A DNA stretch of 64,000 nt from Kitasatospora albolonga (GCA_002082585.1 CP020563.1:5450001-5514000); one strand, 5' to 3'; shown: positions 34,432 to 44,887, counted from the stretch's first letter. Program-made: numbers and translations. Notes: generated from the sequence alone by a model not told the origin.

Positions 34432-35401
34432 GCCGCAGTCACCGGACGAAGCGATCTCCCAGGCGGGCGCCGGCGGCGCGACGGACCTCGCCATGGCGGA
34501 GGGCACCAGCCTGGAGAAGACCCCGGGCGGGCCCGAGGGGACCGGGCCCGCCGGGAAGCCGCGCAGCCTCTGGTCGGACGCCTGGCGCGACCTGCGGCGC
34601 AACCCGGTCTTCATCATCTCCTCGCTGATCATCCTCTTCCTGGTGGTCATCTCGATCTGGCCCTCGCTCATCGCGAGCGGCGACCCCCTCCAGGCCAACC
34701 TGGACGACGCCCAGAAGGGCTCCGAACCCGGCCACCCCTTCGGCTTCGACCCGCAGGGCCGCGACGTCTACACCCGGGTCGTCTACGGCACCCGCACCTC
34801 GGTCACCGTCGGCGTCTGCGCCACCCTCGGCGTCGCCCTCCTCGGCTCCCTGCTCGGCGGGCTCGCGGGCTTCTTCGGCGGCTGGTGGGACTCGATCCTC
34901 TCCCGCCTCACCGACGTCTTCTTCGGCATCCCCGTCGTCCTCGGCGGCCTGGTCTTCCTCTCCGTCGTCACCAGCTCCACCGTCTGGCCCGTCGTCGGCT
35001 TCATCGTCCTGCTCGGCTGGCCGCAGATCGCCCGTATCGCCCGCGGCTCGGTGATCACCGCCAAACAGAACGACTACGTCCAGGCGGCCCGCGCGCTCGG
35101 CGCCTCCAACTCCCGGATGCTGCTGCGCCACATCGCCCCCAACGCCGTCGCGCCCGTCATCGTCGTGGCGACCATCGCGCTCGGCACGTATATCTCGCTG
35201 GAGGCGACCCTCTCCTTCCTCGGCGTCGGCCTGAAGGACCCAGCCGTCTCCTGGGGCATCGACATCTCCGCCGCCGCCAACTACATCCGCAACGCCCCGC
35301 ACATGCTGCTCTGGCCCGCCGGAGCGCTGGCGATCACCGTGCTCGCCTTCATCATGCTCGGCGACGCGGTGCGCGACGCCCTCGACCCCAAGCTGCGCTG
35401 A
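34424..35401 (+). CDS. Oligopeptide ABC transporter permease (DppC/OppC type), operon 2
   Basis: 325 residues. The cytosolic N-terminus is Gly/Glu-rich; L-W-S-D-A-W-R-D-L-R-R-N-P precedes helix 1. The EAA loop is A-A-R-A-L-G-A-S-N-S-R-M. The ending G-D-A-V-R-D-A-L-D-P-K-L-R matches the operon 1 partner. Confidence 0.94.
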   Translation: MPEPQSPDEAISQAGAGGATDLAMAEGTSLEKTPGGPEGTGPAGKPRSLWSDAWRDLRRNPVFIISSLIILFLVVISIWPSLIASGDPLQANLDDAQKGSEPGHPFGFDPQGRDVYTRVVYGTRTSVTVGVCATLGVALLGSLLGGLAGFFGGWWDSILSRLTDVFFGIPVVLGGLVFLSVVTSSTVWPVVGFIVLLGWPQIARIARGSVITAKQNDYVQAARALGASNSRMLLRHIAPNAVAPVIVVATIALGTYISLEATLSFLGVGLKDPAVSWGIDISAAANYIRNAPHMLLWPAGALAITVLAFIMLGDAVRDALDPKLR

Positions 35402-35414
35402 GGAGCCGGTTGCC

Positions 35415-36392
35415 ATGTTGCTCGAAGTGCGCGATCTGCACGTGGAGTTCCACACCCGCGAAGGCGTCGCCAAGGCCGTCAACGGGGTCAACTACTCGGT
35501 GGCCGAGGGCGAGACGCTCGCTGTCCTCGGGGAGTCCGGCTCCGGCAAGTCCGTCACCGCCCAGGCGGTCATGGGCATTCTCGACATGCCGCCCGGGAAG
35601 ATCGCCGGTGGCGAGATCCTCTTCAAGGGCCAGGACCTGCTGAAGCTCAAGGCGGAGGAGCGGCGCAAGATCCGCGGCCAGGAGATGGCCATGATCTTCC
35701 AGGACGCGCTCTCCTCCCTGAACCCGGTCCTCACCGTGGGCGAACAGCTCGGGGAGATGTACGTCGTCCACCGCGGGATGTCCCGCAAGGACGCCAGGGC
35801 CAAGGCCGTGGAGCTGATGGACCGGGTGCGCATCCCGGCGGCGAAGGAGCGGGTCGGCCAGTATCCGCACCAGTTCTCCGGCGGTATGCGCCAGCGCATC
35901 ATGATCGCCATGGCGCTGGCCCTGGAACCGTCCCTGATCATCGCGGACGAGCCCACCACCGCCCTCGACGTCACCGTCCAGGCCCAGGTCATGGACCTCC
36001 TCGCCGAGCTCCAGCGCGAGCTGAACATGGGCCTCATCCTGATCACCCACGACCTCGGCGTGGTCGCCGACGTGGCCGACAAGATCGCGGTGATGTACGC
36101 GGGCCGGATCGTGGAGACCGCCCCCGTCCACGAGATCTACAAGGCGCCCGCCCACCCGTACACCAGGGGCCTCCTCCAGTCGATCCCGCGCCTGGACCAG
36201 AAGGGCCGGGAGCTGTACGCGATCAAGGGCCTGCCGCCCAACCTGCTGCGCATCCCGCCCGGCTGCGCGTTCAACCCCCGCTGCCCGATGGCCAGGGACG
36301 TGTGCCGCACCGATGTGCCGCCGCTTTACGAGGTGGACGAGCAGCGCCGGAGCGCCTGCCACTTCTGGAAGGAGACGCTCGATGGACGCTGA
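35415..36392 (+). CDS. Oligopeptide ABC transporter ATPase (DppD/OppD type), operon 2
   Basis: 325 residues, lacking the N-terminal extension of its operon 1 paralogue. Walker A G-E-S-G-S-G-K-S, signature F-S-G-G-M-R-Q-R, Walker [13 protein letters not shown] and the C-terminal cysteine cluster are intact. Overlaps the next gene by 11 nt. Confidence 0.95.
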   Translation: MLLEVRDLHVEFHTREGVAKAVNGVNYSVAEGETLAVLGESGSGKSVTAQAVMGILDMPPGKIAGGEILFKGQDLLKLKAEERRKIRGQEMAMIFQDALSSLNPVLTVGEQLGEMYVVHRGMSRKDARAKAVELMDRVRIPAAKERVGQYPHQFSGGMRQRIMIAMALALEPSLIIADEPTTALDVTVQAQVMDLLAELQRELNMGLILITHDLGVVADVADKIAVMYAGRIVETAPVHEIYKAPAHPYTRGLLQSIPRLDQKGRELYAIKGLPPNLLRIPPGCAFNPRCPMARDVCRTDVPPLYEVDEQRRSACHFWKETLDGR

Positions 36393-37599
36393 CCGCGAAG
36401 AGGGTTCGACCCTGCTCTCCAAGGCGGGGGAGAGCAGCAGGCCGTACGCCGAGGGCGAGCCGATCCTCGAAGTGCGGGACCTCGCCAAGCACTACCCGCT
36501 GACGCAGGGCATCCTCTTCAAGCGGCAGGTCGGCGCGGTCCGGGCCGTCGACGGCGTCGACTTCGACCTCCGCGCGGGCGAGACCCTCGGCATCGTGGGG
36601 GAGTCCGGCTGCGGCAAGTCCACGGTCGCGCGGATGCTCGTCCATCTGGAGAAGCCCACCGCCGGGGCCATCCGCTACAAGGGCGAGGACATCTCCCGGC
36701 TCTCCGGCCGCGCGCTGAAGGCCGTGCGCCGCAACATCCAGATGGTGTTCCAGGACCCGTACACCTCGCTGAACCCGCGGATGACGGTCGGGGACATCAT
36801 CGGGGAGCCGTACGAGATCCACCCCGAGGTCGCCCCGAAGGGCAGCCGCCGCCAGAAGGTGCAGGACCTGCTGGATGTGGTCGGGCTCAACCCGGAGTAC
36901 ATCAACCGCTATCCGCACCAGTTCTCCGGCGGCCAGCGCCAGCGCATCGGCATCGCCCGCGGCCTCGCGCTCAACCCGGAGATCATCGTCGCGGACGAGC
37001 CGGTCTCGGCGCTCGACGTCTCCGTACAGGCCCAGGTCGTCAACCTGCTGGACCGGCTCCAGGCGGAGTTCAGCCTCAGCTTCGTCTTCATCGCGCACGA
37101 CCTCTCCATCGTGCGGCACATCTCCGACCGGGTCGGGGTCATGTACCTCGGGCGGATCGTGGAGATCGGCTCCGACGCGGAGATCTACGACCACCCCACC
37201 CACCCGTACACCCAGGCGCTGCTCTCCGCCGTCCCCGTGCCCGACCCGGAGGCCCGCGCCCACCGGGAGCGGATCATCCTGCACGGGGACGTTCCCTCGC
37301 CCGCCAACATCCCCTCGGGCTGCCGCTTCCGCACCCGCTGCTGGAAGGCGCAGGAGCGGTGCGAGCTGGAGATCCCGTTGCTGGCGGTCCCGGCGGAGTT
37401 CCGGCTCGTGGACAGCCCGGCCCGGCACGACTCGGCGTGCCACTTCGCGGAGGAGAAGCGGGTGGTGCCGCCGGAGGGCGAGCTGCACGCCCCGGGACGG
37501 CCGGTGGAGGAGGTGGCCGGGGCGGACGAGGAAGGTGCCGCCGAGCCAGGGAGCGAGGGCGGGGCCGAACCCGGCGAAAAGGGCGGCGAAACCCCGTAA
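36382..37599 (+). CDS. Oligopeptide ABC transporter ATPase (DppF/OppF type), operon 2
   Basis: 405 residues. [13 protein letters not shown] starts the domain; Walker A G-E-S-G-C-G-K-S, signature F-S-G-G-Q-R-Q-R, Walker [13 protein letters not shown] and the cysteine cluster are complete. A ~35-residue Gly/Glu/Pro tail after the cysteine region distinguishes it from its paralogue. The ATG at 36382 with GGAAGGAG upstream is preferred to the longer frame from 36313. Confidence 0.94.
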   Translation: MDADREEGSTLLSKAGESSRPYAEGEPILEVRDLAKHYPLTQGILFKRQVGAVRAVDGVDFDLRAGETLGIVGESGCGKSTVARMLVHLEKPTAGAIRYKGEDISRLSGRALKAVRRNIQMVFQDPYTSLNPRMTVGDIIGEPYEIHPEVAPKGSRRQKVQDLLDVVGLNPEYINRYPHQFSGGQRQRIGIARGLALNPEIIVADEPVSALDVSVQAQVVNLLDRLQAEFSLSFVFIAHDLSIVRHISDRVGVMYLGRIVEIGSDAEIYDHPTHPYTQALLSAVPVPDPEARAHRERIILHGDVPSPANIPSGCRFRTRCWKAQERCELEIPLLAVPAEFRLVDSPARHDSACHFAEEKRVVPPEGELHAPGRPVEEVAGADEEGAAEPGSEGGAEPGEKGGETP

Positions 37600-37698
37600 A
37601 AGGGCATCGGATTCGTTAACAAGCAGGCAACTTCACCGTCGCCGCACCGATATACGGACGTTCCATGCTGGGCGGCGTACGGCCGTGCGGGTGCCGTG

Positions 37699-37735
37699 GA
37701 CCGGCCGGAGCGTCGTCGTGTCGCTCCGGCCGGTC
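37699..37735. terminator. Bidirectional terminator between operon 2 and the peptidase gene
   Basis: GACCGGCCGGAGCG and CGCTCCGGCCGGTC form a perfect 14-bp stem with a 9-nt loop, between two convergent genes. Confidence 0.85.
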
Positions 37736-37766
37736 GCCCGCCGCACCGGCCCCCGGCGCGGTCGGC

Positions 37767-39893
37767 TCAGACGCCGGACAGCCCCAGCGACCGCTTGAGG
37801 AAGTCCACCTGGAGCAGCAGCAGGTTCTCCGCGACCTGCTCCTGCGGGGTCATGTGCGTCACCCCGCTCAGCGGCAGCACCTCGTGCGGCCGGCCGGCCG
37901 CCAGCAGCGCCGAGGAGAGCCGCAGCGCGTGCGCGACCACCACGTTGTCGTCCCCCATCCCGTGGACGATCAGCATCGGACGCACCTGCTCGGCGGCCTC
38001 GGACAGGCCGTCGTCCGTGATCAGCGAGTTGTACGCGTACACCTCCGGCTGCCGGGCCGGGTCGCCGAGATAGCGCTCGGTGTAGTGGGTGTCGTACAGC
38101 CGCTGGTCCGTCACCGGAGCGCCCACCACCGCCGCGTGGAAGACGTCGGGCCGCCGCAGCACCGCGAGCCCCGCCAGATACCCGCCGAAGGACCAGCCGC
38201 GGATCGCCACCCGGGACAGGTCGAGCGGGAACCGCCCGGCGAGCCCGTGCAACGCCTCGACCTGGTCCTCCATGGTCAGGACGAGGTTGTCCCGTACGGC
38301 CTTCTCCCAGGCGGGCGAGCGGCCCGGGGCGCCGCGCCCGTCCGCGACGACCACCGCGAAGCCCTGGTCCGCGAACCACTGCGAGGTGAGGTGCGCGTTG
38401 TGGGCGGCGACCACCCGGCGGCCGTGCGGTCCCCCGTACGGGTCCATCAGGACCGGAAGCGGACCGTCCGACTCCTGGTAGCCCGTGGGGAGCAGCACGG
38501 CGCACGGAATTCGCCGTGCGCCCCCCTCGGTGAGCGTGACCCCGGCGGAGAGCACGGGCTCCTGCGCGAAGCTCGCGATCCGGACCAGCCGCTTGCCGTC
38601 CCGGACGACCCAGGCGGCCGATCCGGGCTCGTCCGGGGTGGCCGAGACCAGTACGGTCAGATCGCCCGAGCGGACGGCGGAGTGCACACCCACCCCTTCG
38701 GAAATCCGCTCGATTCCCAGCTCGTTGACCCGGTACACATGGCTCTCGCCGATCTCCGGCGCCGCGGCCTCCTCGCCCGCCACCGCGGAGATCAGGATGT
38801 CCGAATCGCCGATGTCCAGCACCGCCTGGACGTGCAGCTGCGCCCCGGTCAGCGGCCGGTCGCCGACGGCCAGCACCCGCGCGCCGCCCTCGTCCACGAT
38901 CCGTACGAGCCGTCCGTCCGGCGCCCACGCGGGCACCCCGCCGAACAGATCCAGCCACACCGGGTCCTCGTCCACATGGACGATCCGGGTCTCACCGGAC
39001 TCCGGGTCCACCGCCAGATACCGCTGGCTGCGCTGGTCCCGGGCCTGTACGAGCAGCAGCGGGGCACCGGCGGAGGACCAGTGCACCTGGGCCAGGTACG
39101 GGAAGGCCGCCCGGTCCCAGACCACCTCCGTACGGGCCCCCTCCAGGTCCGTCACGAAGAGCCGCACATCGGCGTTGGCCGTCCCCGCCGCCGGGTAGGC
39201 GACCTCGGTGGGCCTGCGCTCCGGGTGCGCGGGATCGGCGATCCACCACCGCTGTACGGGGCTGTCGTCGGCCCGCGCGACCAGCAGCCGGTCCGAGTCC
39301 GGCGACCACCAGAAGCCCCGGAAGCGGTGCATCTCCTCGGCCGCGATGAACTCGGCCAGACCGTAGGTGACATGGGCGTCCTCGGGCTCCGCCAGCGCCC
39401 GGTCGCCGTCTCCCTCGGCGCCCACGATCCGCAGCGCGCCCTTCGACACATACGCGATGTGGCGCCCGTCGGGGGAGGGGCGCGGGTCGATCACCGGGCC
39501 CGGCACCGGCAGCGCCCGCGCCGTACCGGCCCTCAGCTCGGCCACGTACACCTTCCCGGACAGGGCGAACGCGGCCAACTCGGCCGCCGCGTCCACCGCG
39601 TAGGACACGATGCCGGCCGACCCCTCCCGGGTCCGCTCGCGCCGGGCCCGCTCCTGCGGCGACAGCCGCTCCGCCGAACCGCCCAGCAGCGCTTCGGGAT
39701 CGGCGACGAGACGCTCCTGACCGGAGACCGGGTCGAGCACCCAGAGGCGGTTGGTCCGGTCGGTGCCGGAAGCGGAGCGCAGGAAGATCACCCGCGTCTC
39801 ATCCGGTGAGACGGTGAAGGCGCGCGGTGCGCCGAGAGTGAACCGCTGGGTCCGTGCGTGCTGGCGGGGAAAGGACAGGTTCGCTGAGGTCAT
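37767..39893 (-). CDS. S9-family serine peptidase (DPP IV-like)
   Basis: 708 residues. The N-terminal ~440 form a beta-propeller with the DPP IV-type substrate motif A-E-E-M-H-R-F-R-G-F-W-W. The C-terminal catalytic domain has G-W-S568-F-G-G, Asp649 in G-M-G-D-D-N-V-V and His680 in G-V-T-H-M-T. No signal peptide, so cytosolic. Such enzymes release dipeptides or cut after proline in short peptides. Its position beside two peptide importers suggests intracellular processing of imported peptides; that link is inference. Confidence 0.93.
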   Translation of the reverse strand: MTSANLSFPRQHARTQRFTLGAPRAFTVSPDETRVIFLRSASGTDRTNRLWVLDPVSGQERLVADPEALLGGSAERLSPQERARRERTREGSAGIVSYAVDAAAELAAFALSGKVYVAELRAGTARALPVPGPVIDPRPSPDGRHIAYVSKGALRIVGAEGDGDRALAEPEDAHVTYGLAEFIAAEEMHRFRGFWWSPDSDRLLVARADDSPVQRWWIADPAHPERRPTEVAYPAAGTANADVRLFVTDLEGARTEVVWDRAAFPYLAQVHWSSAGAPLLLVQARDQRSQRYLAVDPESGETRIVHVDEDPVWLDLFGGVPAWAPDGRLVRIVDEGGARVLAVGDRPLTGAQLHVQAVLDIGDSDILISAVAGEEAAAPEIGESHVYRVNELGIERISEGVGVHSAVRSGDLTVLVSATPDEPGSAAWVVRDGKRLVRIASFAQEPVLSAGVTLTEGGARRIPCAVLLPTGYQESDGPLPVLMDPYGGPHGRRVVAAHNAHLTSQWFADQGFAVVVADGRGAPGRSPAWEKAVRDNLVLTMEDQVEALHGLAGRFPLDLSRVAIRGWSFGGYLAGLAVLRRPDVFHAAVVGAPVTDQRLYDTHYTERYLGDPARQPEVYAYNSLITDDGLSEAAEQVRPMLIVHGMGDDNVVVAHALRLSSALLAAGRPHEVLPLSGVTHMTPQEQVAENLLLLQVDFLKRSLGLSGV

Positions 39894-40072
39894 GGCTCCG
39901 AACTTAGCCTTGTACAGCGGTCCGTGCGCCCCTCGTGCTGCTGTGCCCCGATCAATGCGTTCGCACGGATAGTTATGATCCGTAGCGCTCGGTGGGTAAG
40001 TACCCGTCGACCACTTGTTACCCGTGTACCCGTGTATTCGCGTTCCGACCGTACCGATGGAGGTGAACCGCC

Positions 40073-40267
40073 GTGGCGCTCTCGATTTCGGCGGTGGTGC
40101 TGCTGGCGATCATCGTCTTCCTGCTGATCCGGAAATCCGGACTCAAGGGCGGACACGCGGTGGTCTGCATGCTGCTGGGCTTCTACATCGCGAGTTCGTC
40201 CATCGCGCCGACCATCTCGAGTCTGACGTCCAACGTGGCGGGGATGATCGGGGGCATCAAGTTCTGA
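40073..40267 (+). CDS. Small two-helix membrane protein
   Basis: 64 residues from GTG with a strong GGAGGTGA site. Two hydrophobic segments (I-S-A-V-V-L-L-A-I-I-V-F-L-L-I; V-V-C-M-L-L-G-F-Y-I-A) flank a K-S-G-L-K-G-G turn. The C-terminus S-S-L-T-S-N-V-A-G-M-I-G-G-I is amphipathic. No known family; Streptomyces have similar small proteins. Confidence 0.75.
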   Translation: MALSISAVVLLAIIVFLLIRKSGLKGGHAVVCMLLGFYIASSSIAPTISSLTSNVAGMIGGIKF

Positions 40268-40353
40268 CCGCAGCAGTTCCCGATCACTTCTGATCGCTTC
40301 CGATCACCGCCGTTCCTGACCGGGCGGGGGAACGCGGGGGGCCGCCGGGCTCG

Positions 40354-40359
40354 TAGGGT
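40354..40359 (+). promoter_or_regulatory. Candidate -10 box of mshB (leaderless)
   Basis: TAGGGT ends 7 nt before the ATG at 40367, with no ribosome site. Confidence 0.55.
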
Positions 40360-40366
40360 GGTCCCC

Positions 40367-41398
40367 ATGAAGGACCTCCCCGCCCGCCGTCTGCTGCTGG
40401 TGCACGCGCACCCGGACGACGAGTCGATCAACAACGGCGCCACCATGGCCAGGTACGCGGCCGAGGGCGCCCACGTCACGCTGGTGACCTGCACCCTGGG
40501 CGAGGAGGGCGAGGTCATCCCGCCCGCCCTCGCCCATCTCGCCGCCGACCGGGACGACGCCCTGGGCCCCCACCGCGTGGGCGAACTGGCGGCGGCGATG
40601 AAGGAGCTCGGCGTCACCGACCACCGCTTCCTCGGCGGCGCGGGCCGGTTCCGGGACTCCGGGATGCTGGGCACCGAGCAGAACGAGCGCCCCGGCGCCT
40701 TCTGGGCCACCCCGGTGGACGAGGCCGCGGGCCCCCTCGTGGAGATCGTCCGGGAGGTCCGCCCCCAGGTCCTGGTCACCTACGACCCCGACGGCGGCTA
40801 CGGCCACCCCGACCACATCCAGGCCCACCGCGTCGCGATGCGCGCCGCCGAGCTGGCTGCCGACCCGGCGTACGGCACCGACGCCCCGCACACCATCGCC
40901 AAGGTCTACTGGAACCGGGTGGAGCGGTCGGTAGTGGAAGCCGCCTTCGACCGCCTCCGCACGACGGCCCCGGACACCTTCCCGGGCATCGCGGCGGTGA
41001 CGGACGTCCCCGGGGTGGTCGACGGCGACGGGATCACCGCCGAGATCGACGGAACGGCGTACGCCGGGGCGAAGGCGGCGGCGATGCGCGCCCACGCGAC
41101 GCAGATCGTGGTGGAGGGCGAGGGCGAGGGCAAGGGCGCGGGAGCCTTCTTCGCCCTCTCCAACGGCCTGGGGCAGCCGCTGCTGACGACCGAGTACTAC
41201 CAGCTGGTACGGGGCGTTCCCGGGGCCGCCGGGGGAGCACGGGAGGACGACCTGTTCGCGGGCCTGCCGGGAGTGGGGCTCGGGGCGGAGGCCGTACGGG
41301 AGTCGGAGCCGGGTTCCGGTTCGACTTCGGGGCCGGGTTCCGCTTCGTACGCCGACCCCGGTGCCGGACACGGTTCCGGATCGGAGGCGGGCGCATGA
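40367..41398 (+). CDS. mshB: MshB, GlcNAc-Ins deacetylase of mycothiol biosynthesis
   Basis: 343 residues. The zinc site of the LmbE/PIG-L fold is visible: H-A-H15-P-D-D18-E near the N-terminus and G-H147-P-D-H150 in the middle, with T-Y-D-P-D-G-G-Y before it. The enzyme removes the acetyl group from GlcNAc-inositol in the second enzymatic step of mycothiol synthesis. The C-terminal ~40 residues are a Gly/Ser/Pro tail not needed by the fold. The next gene overlaps by 4 nt (ATGA). Confidence 0.93.
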   Translation: MKDLPARRLLLVHAHPDDESINNGATMARYAAEGAHVTLVTCTLGEEGEVIPPALAHLAADRDDALGPHRVGELAAAMKELGVTDHRFLGGAGRFRDSGMLGTEQNERPGAFWATPVDEAAGPLVEIVREVRPQVLVTYDPDGGYGHPDHIQAHRVAMRAAELAADPAYGTDAPHTIAKVYWNRVERSVVEAAFDRLRTTAPDTFPGIAAVTDVPGVVDGDGITAEIDGTAYAGAKAAAMRAHATQIVVEGEGEGKGAGAFFALSNGLGQPLLTTEYYQLVRGVPGAAGGAREDDLFAGLPGVGLGAEAVRESEPGSGSTSGPGSASYADPGAGHGSGSEAGA

Positions 41399-41919
41399 GC
41401 GGGAACCCGGGCAAGGGGCGCGACCGCGCCCGCGCGCCCCGCACCGATGCGCCGCGCAAGGACGTGCCCGGTACGAACGCGCCCCGTAAGAACGCGTCGC
41501 GCACCGGCGCACCACCCGGTGCGCCCGGAGGCGCGGGGTTCACCGCCCGGCCGAACCCGGCCCGGATCGCGGCCTACTTCGGGCTCGCGGTGCTCGGTGC
41601 GCTCGTCGCGCTCGCCGGGGCGCTCGTCCAAGCGGCCTGGTTCCCGGGCGGGTTGATCATCGCGCTGGCGGCTCCGGCGGGCCTCTTCTACGGCGGCCGC
41701 ATCCTGACCGGCACCCAGATCGGCGCGCTCGCCCCGGCGGTCGGCTGGTTCATCACGGTGTTCCTGCTGCTGAGCGGTCGGCCGGAAGGCGACTACGTCT
41801 TCGGCGACGAACTCGGCCTGGTGCTCTTCATGCTCGGCGGGACGGCCGCCGCTGTGATGTGCGCCACCACCTCAAAAGTGCCGCAATCGGCCATCCGTAA
41901 CAGCCGGTCCGGTATCTGA
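41395..41919 (+). CDS. DUF6113-like integral membrane protein
   Basis: 174 residues. An Arg/Pro/Ala-rich N-terminus of ~55 residues precedes four helices ([44 protein letters not shown]). ATGA overlap with mshB implies coupled translation. Association with mshB is common in Streptomyces, but the role is unknown. Confidence 0.78.
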   Translation: MSGNPGKGRDRARAPRTDAPRKDVPGTNAPRKNASRTGAPPGAPGGAGFTARPNPARIAAYFGLAVLGALVALAGALVQAAWFPGGLIIALAAPAGLFYGGRILTGTQIGALAPAVGWFITVFLLLSGRPEGDYVFGDELGLVLFMLGGTAAAVMCATTSKVPQSAIRNSRSGI

Positions 41920-42094
41920 AGTGCTAAGTCCGCGCCCGGAATGCCCCCCACAGGTGTGATGCCGCAGTGGAGGTTTCCCCCGGTCGCGGAGTGTCCGACG
42001 GCGGCGGCCAGTATGGTGGTGCGCGCGCCGAGCCGTCCCCTGGCCTGCGGCATGGGGGAAGTACGGGCGGCGGAGCCAATCGGGAGAACCTGCT

Positions 42095-44383
42095 TTGAGT
42101 CGTGAAACTGACAGTTCGTCCTCCGGGCCCCAGGGGCGCGGTGGTGCCGCGTACCCGTCGGGTACGCCGCCGTACGGATCACGCCAGTATCCGTCGCCGG
42201 CCGGCTCGGACGAGGCCCCGGAATCCGTCGATCCGCCCCGGCCCGAAGAGCCGAAGACCGAGACGACGCTGACGACGCGCATCCGGATCAACATCCCCGG
42301 GTCGCGTCCCATCCCGCCGGTCGTGATGCGTACGCCGATGGCCGAGAGCGATCTCGCCACGGGCGGCTCCGACCCGGAGCGCACCGGCGGCACCCCGCGC
42401 CCCGGCACGTCTCCGTCCGCGCCCTCGGGTCCGGCCAACGGCGCGTCGGGCGGGGCCGGTACGTCCGGTGGCCCGGCCTCCGCGCCGTCCTCGCAGCCCC
42501 AGGACGGCGGCGGCGCGCCCGCCGATCCGTCCGCCTCCGCCGACGACCCGGCCAGGGCGAAGAGCGGGAGCGACTGGTTCGCCCCGCGCAAGAGCCCGAC
42601 GCCCCCGCCGGGTTCCGGTACGGGCGGCGCGGCCGGTTCCGGTGCGCCGGGCGGACCTGGTGCCGGTGGGCTCGGTGCCGGGGCTTCGGGTGCTGGTGCC
42701 GGTGTGCCCGGTGCGGGCTCCGGCGGTCCGGGCGTCGGCGGTCCCGGTGCGGGCTCCGGTGGCCCGGGCATGGGGGGTTCCGGCGGTCCGGTCCCGGGCG
42801 GATCGGACGGCTCGGGTTTCCCCGGCGGCTCGGACGGTTCCGGCTTCCCCGGTGCGGCGGGCCCCGGCGGTGCCGGTCGGCCGCGGCCCGACCTGCCGTA
42901 CTTCTCGGACGCCGATCCGCGCCCCGGCGCCCCCGGCTCCGGCACCCCCGGCAGCGCCCTGGACGGCTACAGCACGGAGCCCCCCGGCGCGGGCCCGCGC
43001 TCCCCGCGTACGCCGGGACCGGCCGGCCCCACCACGGGCCCGGCCACCGGCACCTCCGCGCTGACCCCCAACCTCGACGGGGTCCCTGGCCTCGGCGGCC
43101 CCGGCCCGATGGTCCCGGGCGCCCCCGGCGGCGTACCGCCCCGGCTGTCCGACGACACCGCGATCCTGACGCCGCAGTCGCCGGGGCCCGATTCCGGCCC
43201 GGGCGGACACGTCTCGGGCGACACGCTCACGAGCGGCATCCCCGTGGTGCCCAGCGAGCCCCGGTCGGCGTTCCCGGGCGGCGGTCCTGGTAGCCCGTTC
43301 CCGGGCGGCTCGGGCGGTCCCGGCGGTCCTGGTGGTCCGTTCCCCGGCGGTCCGGGCGATACGGGCGGCCCCGCGGCCGCCCGCCCGGCCCCGAAGCCCG
43401 CCCCTGCCCCCGCTCCCGCTCCAACCCCCGCGAAGAAGGGCCGCTCCAAGCTGGTCCTCCTCGGCGTGGCCGCGATCGTGCTGCTCGGCATCGCCTACGG
43501 CGCGGGCCTCCTGCTGAACCACTCCGAGGTCCCCAAGGGCACCACGGTGCTCGGTGTCGACATCGGCGGCGGTACGAAGGAGGAGGCGGTCGTCAAACTG
43601 GAGACGGCCCTCGGCGAGCGGGCCCAGGCGCCGCTGACGCTCTCCGTGGACGGCAAGGAACAGAAGCTGGACCCGGAGAAGGCCGGTCTCACCCTGGACA
43701 GCCAGGAGACCGTGCGCGGTGCCGCGGGCAGCGACTACAACCCGGTCTCGGTGATCGGCTCGCTGTTCGGCGGGGCCCGCACCGCCGACCCGGTGATCCC
43801 GGTCGACGAGGAGAAACTCGGCGTCGCGCTGACCGATCTGGCGGGCGCCGCCGGCTCCACCCAGGACGGCACGATCCGGTTTGAACCGAACAAGGCGATC
43901 GCGGTGCCGGGCAAGGCGGGCAAGACGATCGACGTCGGCCAGTCGCTGATCTCCGTCCGCGACGCCTACCGCGCCCAGGTGCAGACCGGACAGGCCCGGG
44001 TGGTCGAACTGCCCGTCACCACCACGGAACCCACCATCACCCAGGCCGAACTGACCCGGGCGATGAAGGAGTTCGCGGAGCCCGCGATGTCCGACCTGAT
44101 CACCATCAAGGCGGGCCCGAAGCAGATCCAGTTCGGCCCGGCGCGGTCGCTGCCGCAGATCCTGTCCATGAAGGCCGTCGACGGCCGCTTGGTCGACGTC
44201 TACGACAAGAAGGCGATCGACACGCTCCTGGACGGCGTCTTCGACGGCATCATGGCGGTCAAGGCCGACGGCAAGGAGCACCAGGTCGGCGCGGACGACG
44301 TGGCCCAGGCGATGAAGACGGCCCTGACCGGGAAGACCCCGGCGGAGCGCACGGTCACCATCGACCTGACCGGCCAGGGCTGA
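42095..44383 (+). CDS. Membrane-anchored protein with PG_binding_4/VanW-like extracellular domain
   Basis: 762 residues from TTG (GGGAG upstream). About 440 residues of Gly/Pro/Ser low complexity, probably cytosolic and disordered, come first. Next is K-K-G-R-S-K-L-V-L-L-G and one transmembrane helix (~450-470). The extracellular part starts V-P-K-G-T-T-V-L-G-V-D-I-G-G and has repeats typical of the putative peptidoglycan-binding domain next to VanW domains. No VanW or L,D-transpeptidase active site is visible. A cell-wall role is likely. Confidence 0.8.
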   Translation: MSRETDSSSSGPQGRGGAAYPSGTPPYGSRQYPSPAGSDEAPESVDPPRPEEPKTETTLTTRIRINIPGSRPIPPVVMRTPMAESDLATGGSDPERTGGTPRPGTSPSAPSGPANGASGGAGTSGGPASAPSSQPQDGGGAPADPSASADDPARAKSGSDWFAPRKSPTPPPGSGTGGAAGSGAPGGPGAGGLGAGASGAGAGVPGAGSGGPGVGGPGAGSGGPGMGGSGGPVPGGSDGSGFPGGSDGSGFPGAAGPGGAGRPRPDLPYFSDADPRPGAPGSGTPGSALDGYSTEPPGAGPRSPRTPGPAGPTTGPATGTSALTPNLDGVPGLGGPGPMVPGAPGGVPPRLSDDTAILTPQSPGPDSGPGGHVSGDTLTSGIPVVPSEPRSAFPGGGPGSPFPGGSGGPGGPGGPFPGGPGDTGGPAAARPAPKPAPAPAPAPTPAKKGRSKLVLLGVAAIVLLGIAYGAGLLLNHSEVPKGTTVLGVDIGGGTKEEAVVKLETALGERAQAPLTLSVDGKEQKLDPEKAGLTLDSQETVRGAAGSDYNPVSVIGSLFGGARTADPVIPVDEEKLGVALTDLAGAAGSTQDGTIRFEPNKAIAVPGKAGKTIDVGQSLISVRDAYRAQVQTGQARVVELPVTTTEPTITQAELTRAMKEFAEPAMSDLITIKAGPKQIQFGPARSLPQILSMKAVDGRLVDVYDKKAIDTLLDGVFDGIMAVKADGKEHQVGADDVAQAMKTALTGKTPAERTVTIDLTGQG

Positions 44384-44407
44384 CCCCTCCCCGCCGTACG
44401 CACCTTT

Positions 44408-44444
44408 CGCAGCCCCTGCCCGGACGCTCCGGGCGGGGGCTGCG
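44408..44444 (+). terminator. Terminator after the PG-binding protein gene
   Basis: CGCAGCCCCTGCCCGGA pairs with TCCGGGCGGGGGCTGCG (one mismatch), about 25 nt after the stop. Confidence 0.85.
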
Positions 44445-44464
44445 CTCGATTCCGCCACCCCACG

Positions 44465-44486
44465 AATATCACCCTCGGGTGATATT
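44465..44486. promoter_or_regulatory. Palindromic operator of the toxin-antitoxin pair
   Basis: AATATCACC-CTCG-GGTGATATT is a perfect 9-bp inverted repeat. It lies 35 nt before the toxin start in an AT-rich promoter-like stretch. Autorepression by the HTH antitoxin through such a site is usual for this class. Confidence 0.75.
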
Positions 44487-44521
44487 ATGCAGGTGTGATG
44501 GTCCGGGTGGCTGGAGAGTGA

Positions 44522-44881
44522 ATGCAGTTCAAGATCATCGTCGTGGAGCCGGCGAGGAGTTGGTTACACGACTTGCGCCGGCATGACCGGGACACGCTCC
44601 TCCAGGTCGCAGCCGCCATCAGTATCCTGCAGACGGAAGGGCCTGCTCTTGGCCGACCGCTCGTTGATCGCATCACGGGATCGGCTCTCGCGAACCTCAA
44701 GGAGCTGCGGCCCGGTTCATCAGGCTCCAGCGAGGTACGGATTCTGTTCGTGTTCGACCCTGCGCGCAACGCGGTAATCCTGGTGGGCGGCGATAAATCC
44801 GGTAGCTGGTCGGGGTGGTACCGGACGGCGATCAAGGAAGCGGAAGACGCCTATGAGGCGTACAGGGATGAGAAGGAATGA
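44522..44881 (+). CDS. RelE/HigB-like toxin (Gp49 family)
   Basis: 119 residues. The fold signature is L-H-D-L-R-R-H-D-R-D-T-L-L-Q-V, then L-G-R-P-L-V-D-R-I-T-G-S, L-K-E-L-R-P-G, V-R-I-L-F-V-F-D-P and I-L-V-G-G-D-K-S. This matches Gp49/HigB toxins, mRNA interferases acting at the ribosome. Toxin-first order, with the antitoxin 6 nt downstream, fits HigBA. GGAGAG precedes the ATG. Confidence 0.88.
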   Translation: MQFKIIVVEPARSWLHDLRRHDRDTLLQVAAAISILQTEGPALGRPLVDRITGSALANLKELRPGSSGSSEVRILFVFDPARNAVILVGGDKSGSWSGWYRTAIKEAEDAYEAYRDEKE

Positions 44882-44887
44882 GGAGCC

